Source of the DNA: Micropterus salmoides
Taxonomy: Eukaryota > Chordata > Actinopteri > Centrarchiformes > Centrarchidae
Assembly: GCF_014851395.1 (NCBI RefSeq)
Contig: NW_024044348.1
Span: 30,399,874 to 30,463,873 of the forward strand
DNA length: 64,000 nucleotides
Reading direction: 5' to 3'
Positions 61,223-64,000 of the stretch are shown here, piece after piece. The translations under genes were made by a program, and so were the position numbers. The notes under the pieces were generated by a model that was not told where the DNA came from, ran no database searches, and worked only from the letters and a program-made list of their open reading frames with translations. Each line of letters begins with the position of its first letter. The first letter of the stretch is position 1.

Positions 61223-61689
61223 CAACACACTAAGTCTGAAATTGAGCAGTATTCCTCTTTAAATCAGTGTTCCAACACAACAATGTGGAGACGCATCACA
61301 AAATCCTGTGTGAAATTACTACAAATAACAGAAACACAAAAGCTACTGCAGCTGCTTTGATTTCTTAGTTTTTGACACTCCAGCTGTTCATCCAGAAGGT
61401 AACTGAGTTGATTTGTAAATGTGTTTAACCAGGAAGGTGACATGAAAAGGAATACGCCAACACACCAAAGCATTCCAAATACATCATGGGGTCTAAAACT
61501 AATTTCCAAACAACAACAAAAAAAGAGTCTGACATGTTTTGAAGGGACAATTTTTTCCCTCATAGACAACTGAGAGCTGTTTTAGCAGACAAACACTGGC
61601 ATATTTTTGACTGTAACTTCATACCAAAGCAAGAACTGATCACAACGACAACAAGAGAATGGCCGTGTAAACATATCAACACAAAAGGA
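61223..61689. other. Non-coding stretch, no gene seen
   Basis: AT-rich ordinary sequence. A minus-strand frame of 101 codons at 61264-61569 matches nothing. Confidence 0.5.
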
Positions 61690-62240
61690 AGAAGGCAAAA
61701 TCACCGCGGGTTTGTGATGACGGGTGATCGATGCTTTGAAATGCAGCAGCGGGTATTGTCATATGCCAGAGAGCTCTGAGCTTTGCAAAACTAACTACTC
61801 ACCGCCTCTCTGATATCTCTTTTGCTAACAGACTCATTTGGATAAATAAACGTGAATAAATATTGGCCTCAATAATGCTTGCTGTGTTTTTTTTCTCTCT
61901 GTCTCATGTTGCCAGCAGCCATTATGAAAAATTTTGCACTCTCTGCACTAAAATGAGCCTCTTTTAAATGTTGCACATTTAATATTTATCAGCTTTCTAT
62001 TAGAATATATGCACAGTCAAATCGTCAGCCCATGTGATCTATCGCTCTGCTAAATTATGGTGCCATACAGCACAGGGGGGGAAATTCATTACTGCTCAGG
62101 GCAATTTCCTCCCAAAACAAAAACATTTCATTTCAACGGAAAAGCCAAATTAATACTGGCTTTGCATAAAGCGGATTTTATTTGCCAGAGAACCGCTACT
62201 TTCTCACTCACTTTATCTGCTGGATGAAGGATGTAAGATG
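61690..62240. promoter_or_regulatory. Strong candidate cis-regulatory island
   Basis: About 550 bp without repeats apart from a short T-run and G-run. Contains ATAAATAAA (FOX-type) at 61842-61850 followed by gtgaataaatattgg, a CpG-containing first part (aaaatcaccgcgggtttg near 61697), gtgatcgatgctttg near 61724, and gccaaattaatactgg near 62143. Texture is that of a conserved element. Confidence 0.4.
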
Positions 62241-62345
62241 AGAAATGGGTAAAATGAGTTTCATGCGTGCACACACACATCCAATTTCACTCTCTCTCAG
62301 TCACAGAGGAGCACAGATTCCGCTCTTTCCTTCTCTTTGTCTTTG
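62241..62345. other. Non-coding spacer, CA- and CT-rich
   Basis: Low-complexity CA-rich and CT-rich sequence leading into the compound microsatellite. Confidence 0.6.
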
Positions 62346-62370
62346 TCTCTCTCTCTCTCACACACACACC
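62346..62370. repeat. Compound (TC)n(AC)n microsatellite
   Basis: TC tract joined directly to an AC tract, about 25 bp together, within looser low-complexity DNA. Confidence 0.93.
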
Positions 62371-63229
62371 CAGACACACGCATACACAACATACCTCTGT
62401 ACATATATAGTACATACACATGCAAGCATTTCATCGTACCTCACCAAATGGCTGTTGTTCTCCACACTGCCTTGCATTTCTGACATCAAAGGGGCCTGCA
62501 GACTCACAGTTGACTCTGAATGAGCCTGTTTGACGTCACCACATTGTTGTGTCAAGTTTTCACATCAACGGTGTGTTTACCTCGTTTGATAAGCCAAACC
62601 AAGACACTTGAACAACTGTGAGAGGACAATAATGAATAACCCAAAGAGAGCCACAGTGATTCCCTAATGAAAACAAGGAGGTTATACGCAGCATAAAGAC
62701 TTAAACAACGTATGCATATAGATGTTAGAACAGTAAAGTGAACAGCTGTCTTGACTGCATTCAAGGGAAAAGTTCCAGTAATATTTTTGACATAGTTGGT
62801 TTTTATTAAGGAACTTATACCTTTACTTCACTTGAATCATAGCTGTTCTGGTTGTGGCTAATATTGGTTACCTTTCCTCCTTAAAGTACGTTTGTCTGTG
62901 TGTGCACGTGCATGGTCATGTGCGTGTATGAGCCGCTTGCTTCGTTAATCTAAATGACTGTTTCACTGGCTGGATCCCCTTCTCATATAATGTCAACTGA
63001 TTTATTCCCTTTCCTCATAATCAAGTATTTGTTTATGGTTCAAGCATAAAAACAATCAGGATTATAATGTGTGATGGATAGCATCACATGCTTCTATTTA
63101 TTTGCCCATAAAGACTTTGTGGAAAGTCATCTAAAACAGCAGCGTGCTCCGGATGCCAGGAAGGTCAGGGACATGGGGGGCAGACAATACAAGGAGAGAT
63201 GACAGCTGATTTGTTCAGTAGCTTTGAAT
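62371..63229. other. Non-coding stretch, no gene seen
   Basis: Ordinary sequence with a GT-rich run at about 62890-62930. No frames or motif cluster of note. Confidence 0.55.
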
Positions 63230-63540
63230 AGCTGATGAACCTGTGAAACCCAGAGTCCTGTTAAAATTTTAATAAACATGGCGTAGGCCTGTTGACTAGA
63301 AGTGAAATATGCACATTGTTCCCGGTGCTGGCTGGCCCAGAATGGAGCAATCATGTTTGACAATGTGCAGTGCAAACCTTTCAATCAGAGTGAAGTCTTA
63401 TTTAGCGGAATATTAAATACAGACTCTATTCAGCATGTGTCAAGTGAATTTATAAAGCTAAGGAATATTATTGCCTCCAATTGACTTGCAACTCTCATCT
63501 CCATAAATATGATTCAATAATGCATCTTAACACAAAAAAC
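63230..63540. promoter_or_regulatory. Candidate cis-regulatory island
   Basis: Contains TCAATCA at 63381-63387, gttaaaattttaataaac near 63260, gcggaatattaaatac near 63404, and ccataaatatgattcaataatgc near 63502. A 60-codon open frame at 63302-63484 runs through it, but with no known family it is likely incidental. The block is free of simple repeats and textured like a conserved element. Confidence 0.38.
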
Positions 63541-63558
63541 TTATGGCTATGAAGAGTG
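63541..63558. other. Short spacer
   Basis: Ordinary sequence between the island and the GT repeat. Confidence 0.5.
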
Positions 63559-63590
63559 GTGTGTGCGTGTAGGGGTGTGTGTGTGTGTGT
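63559..63590. repeat. Imperfect (GT)n microsatellite
   Basis: GT tract of about 32 bp interrupted by gc and agggg; the clean part is 63575-63590. Confidence 0.93.
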
Positions 63591-64000
63591 CCACATGCAT
63601 GTCAGTGTCTGCATAAACCCATGTTATCTACAACTACCACAAATAATATTTAATTCCTCTACTATATTCACTAAACCTGTATAAATATTCCCTAAAAAGA
63701 CACGTTATTATTTACTTCACATGAAACCCAAATTGGACATGACTGTCAGTAGCAGAATAACAATAAGCCAACTTAAAATGTGCACTTTTTCTCCCATCAT
63801 TGCTTTTTTTTTATGGATCCACATTTGTCTGTTGCAAACTGACAACTCTCATTTCTTGATTTGCAGCCTACCTCTTCAGAACCTCATTTAAATGTGTGTT
63901 GAGGATTTCTATTTTTATTTACTGCATTTGTGAACATAAAGGCTTTTGTCACATATAGCTATGAAGACAACTCAATCAGAGGACAACAGAAAAAACTGCT
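63591..64000. other. Non-coding stretch, no gene seen
   Basis: AT-rich ordinary sequence with a T-run near 63805-63812. The window ends without a gene. Confidence 0.55.

Noticed and set aside
1..64000. CRISPR arrays, rRNA, bacterial operons, viral or toxin genes
   Set aside because: No evenly spaced direct repeats with spacers, no ribosomal RNA core sequences, no gene-dense layout and no recognisable viral or toxin frames were seen.

Overview
This window looks like non-coding DNA from a ray-finned (teleost) fish nuclear genome. I found no protein-coding gene, rRNA or tRNA gene, CRISPR array, or bacterial or viral gene. The organism call rests on repeats. A decayed RTE-type (Rex3-like) LINE lies at 10460-11615 and a tRNA-derived SINE of a widespread fish type at 1674-1830. 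Fragments of short DNA-transposon-like repeats known from fish lie at 1918-2330 and 2497-2697, and one with Ttacttgagta ends at about 60160-61045. Long (GT)n and (CT)n microsatellites are also present. The longest open frames are no longer than chance allows, and none resembles a known family except the LINE fragment.

Layout: 1-5690 is non-coding DNA with a CpG-rich repeat cluster at 1.67-2.70 kb. From 5.7 to 64 kb, ordinary sequence and microsatellites alternate with some twenty islands, mostly 150-600 bp. The islands are low in simple repeats and rich in homeodomain-type motifs (TAATTA, TTAATTAA, TGATTGAT), plus octamer, SOX, FOX and CCAAT-like motifs. They look like conserved non-coding elements (candidate enhancers), but I cannot measure conservation here, so each is given low confidence. 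The clearest are near 15.2, 19.5, 26.2, 31.5, 36.5, 37.4, 40.6, 53.8, 55.3, 61.9 and 63.4 kb.

The most specific single sites are these: a perfect estrogen-response-type palindrome overlapping a DR1 element at 13098-13119; two possible microexons on the + strand (20161-20178 and 42107-42143); a juxtaposed acceptor/donor resembling a recursive splice site at 28145/28146; and a perfect 15-bp-arm hairpin at 61186-61222.

The simplest reading is a gene desert or very long intron beside or inside a developmental regulator. I cannot name the gene or the species. No genes work together here; if the reading is right, the elements act in cis on a promoter outside the window.
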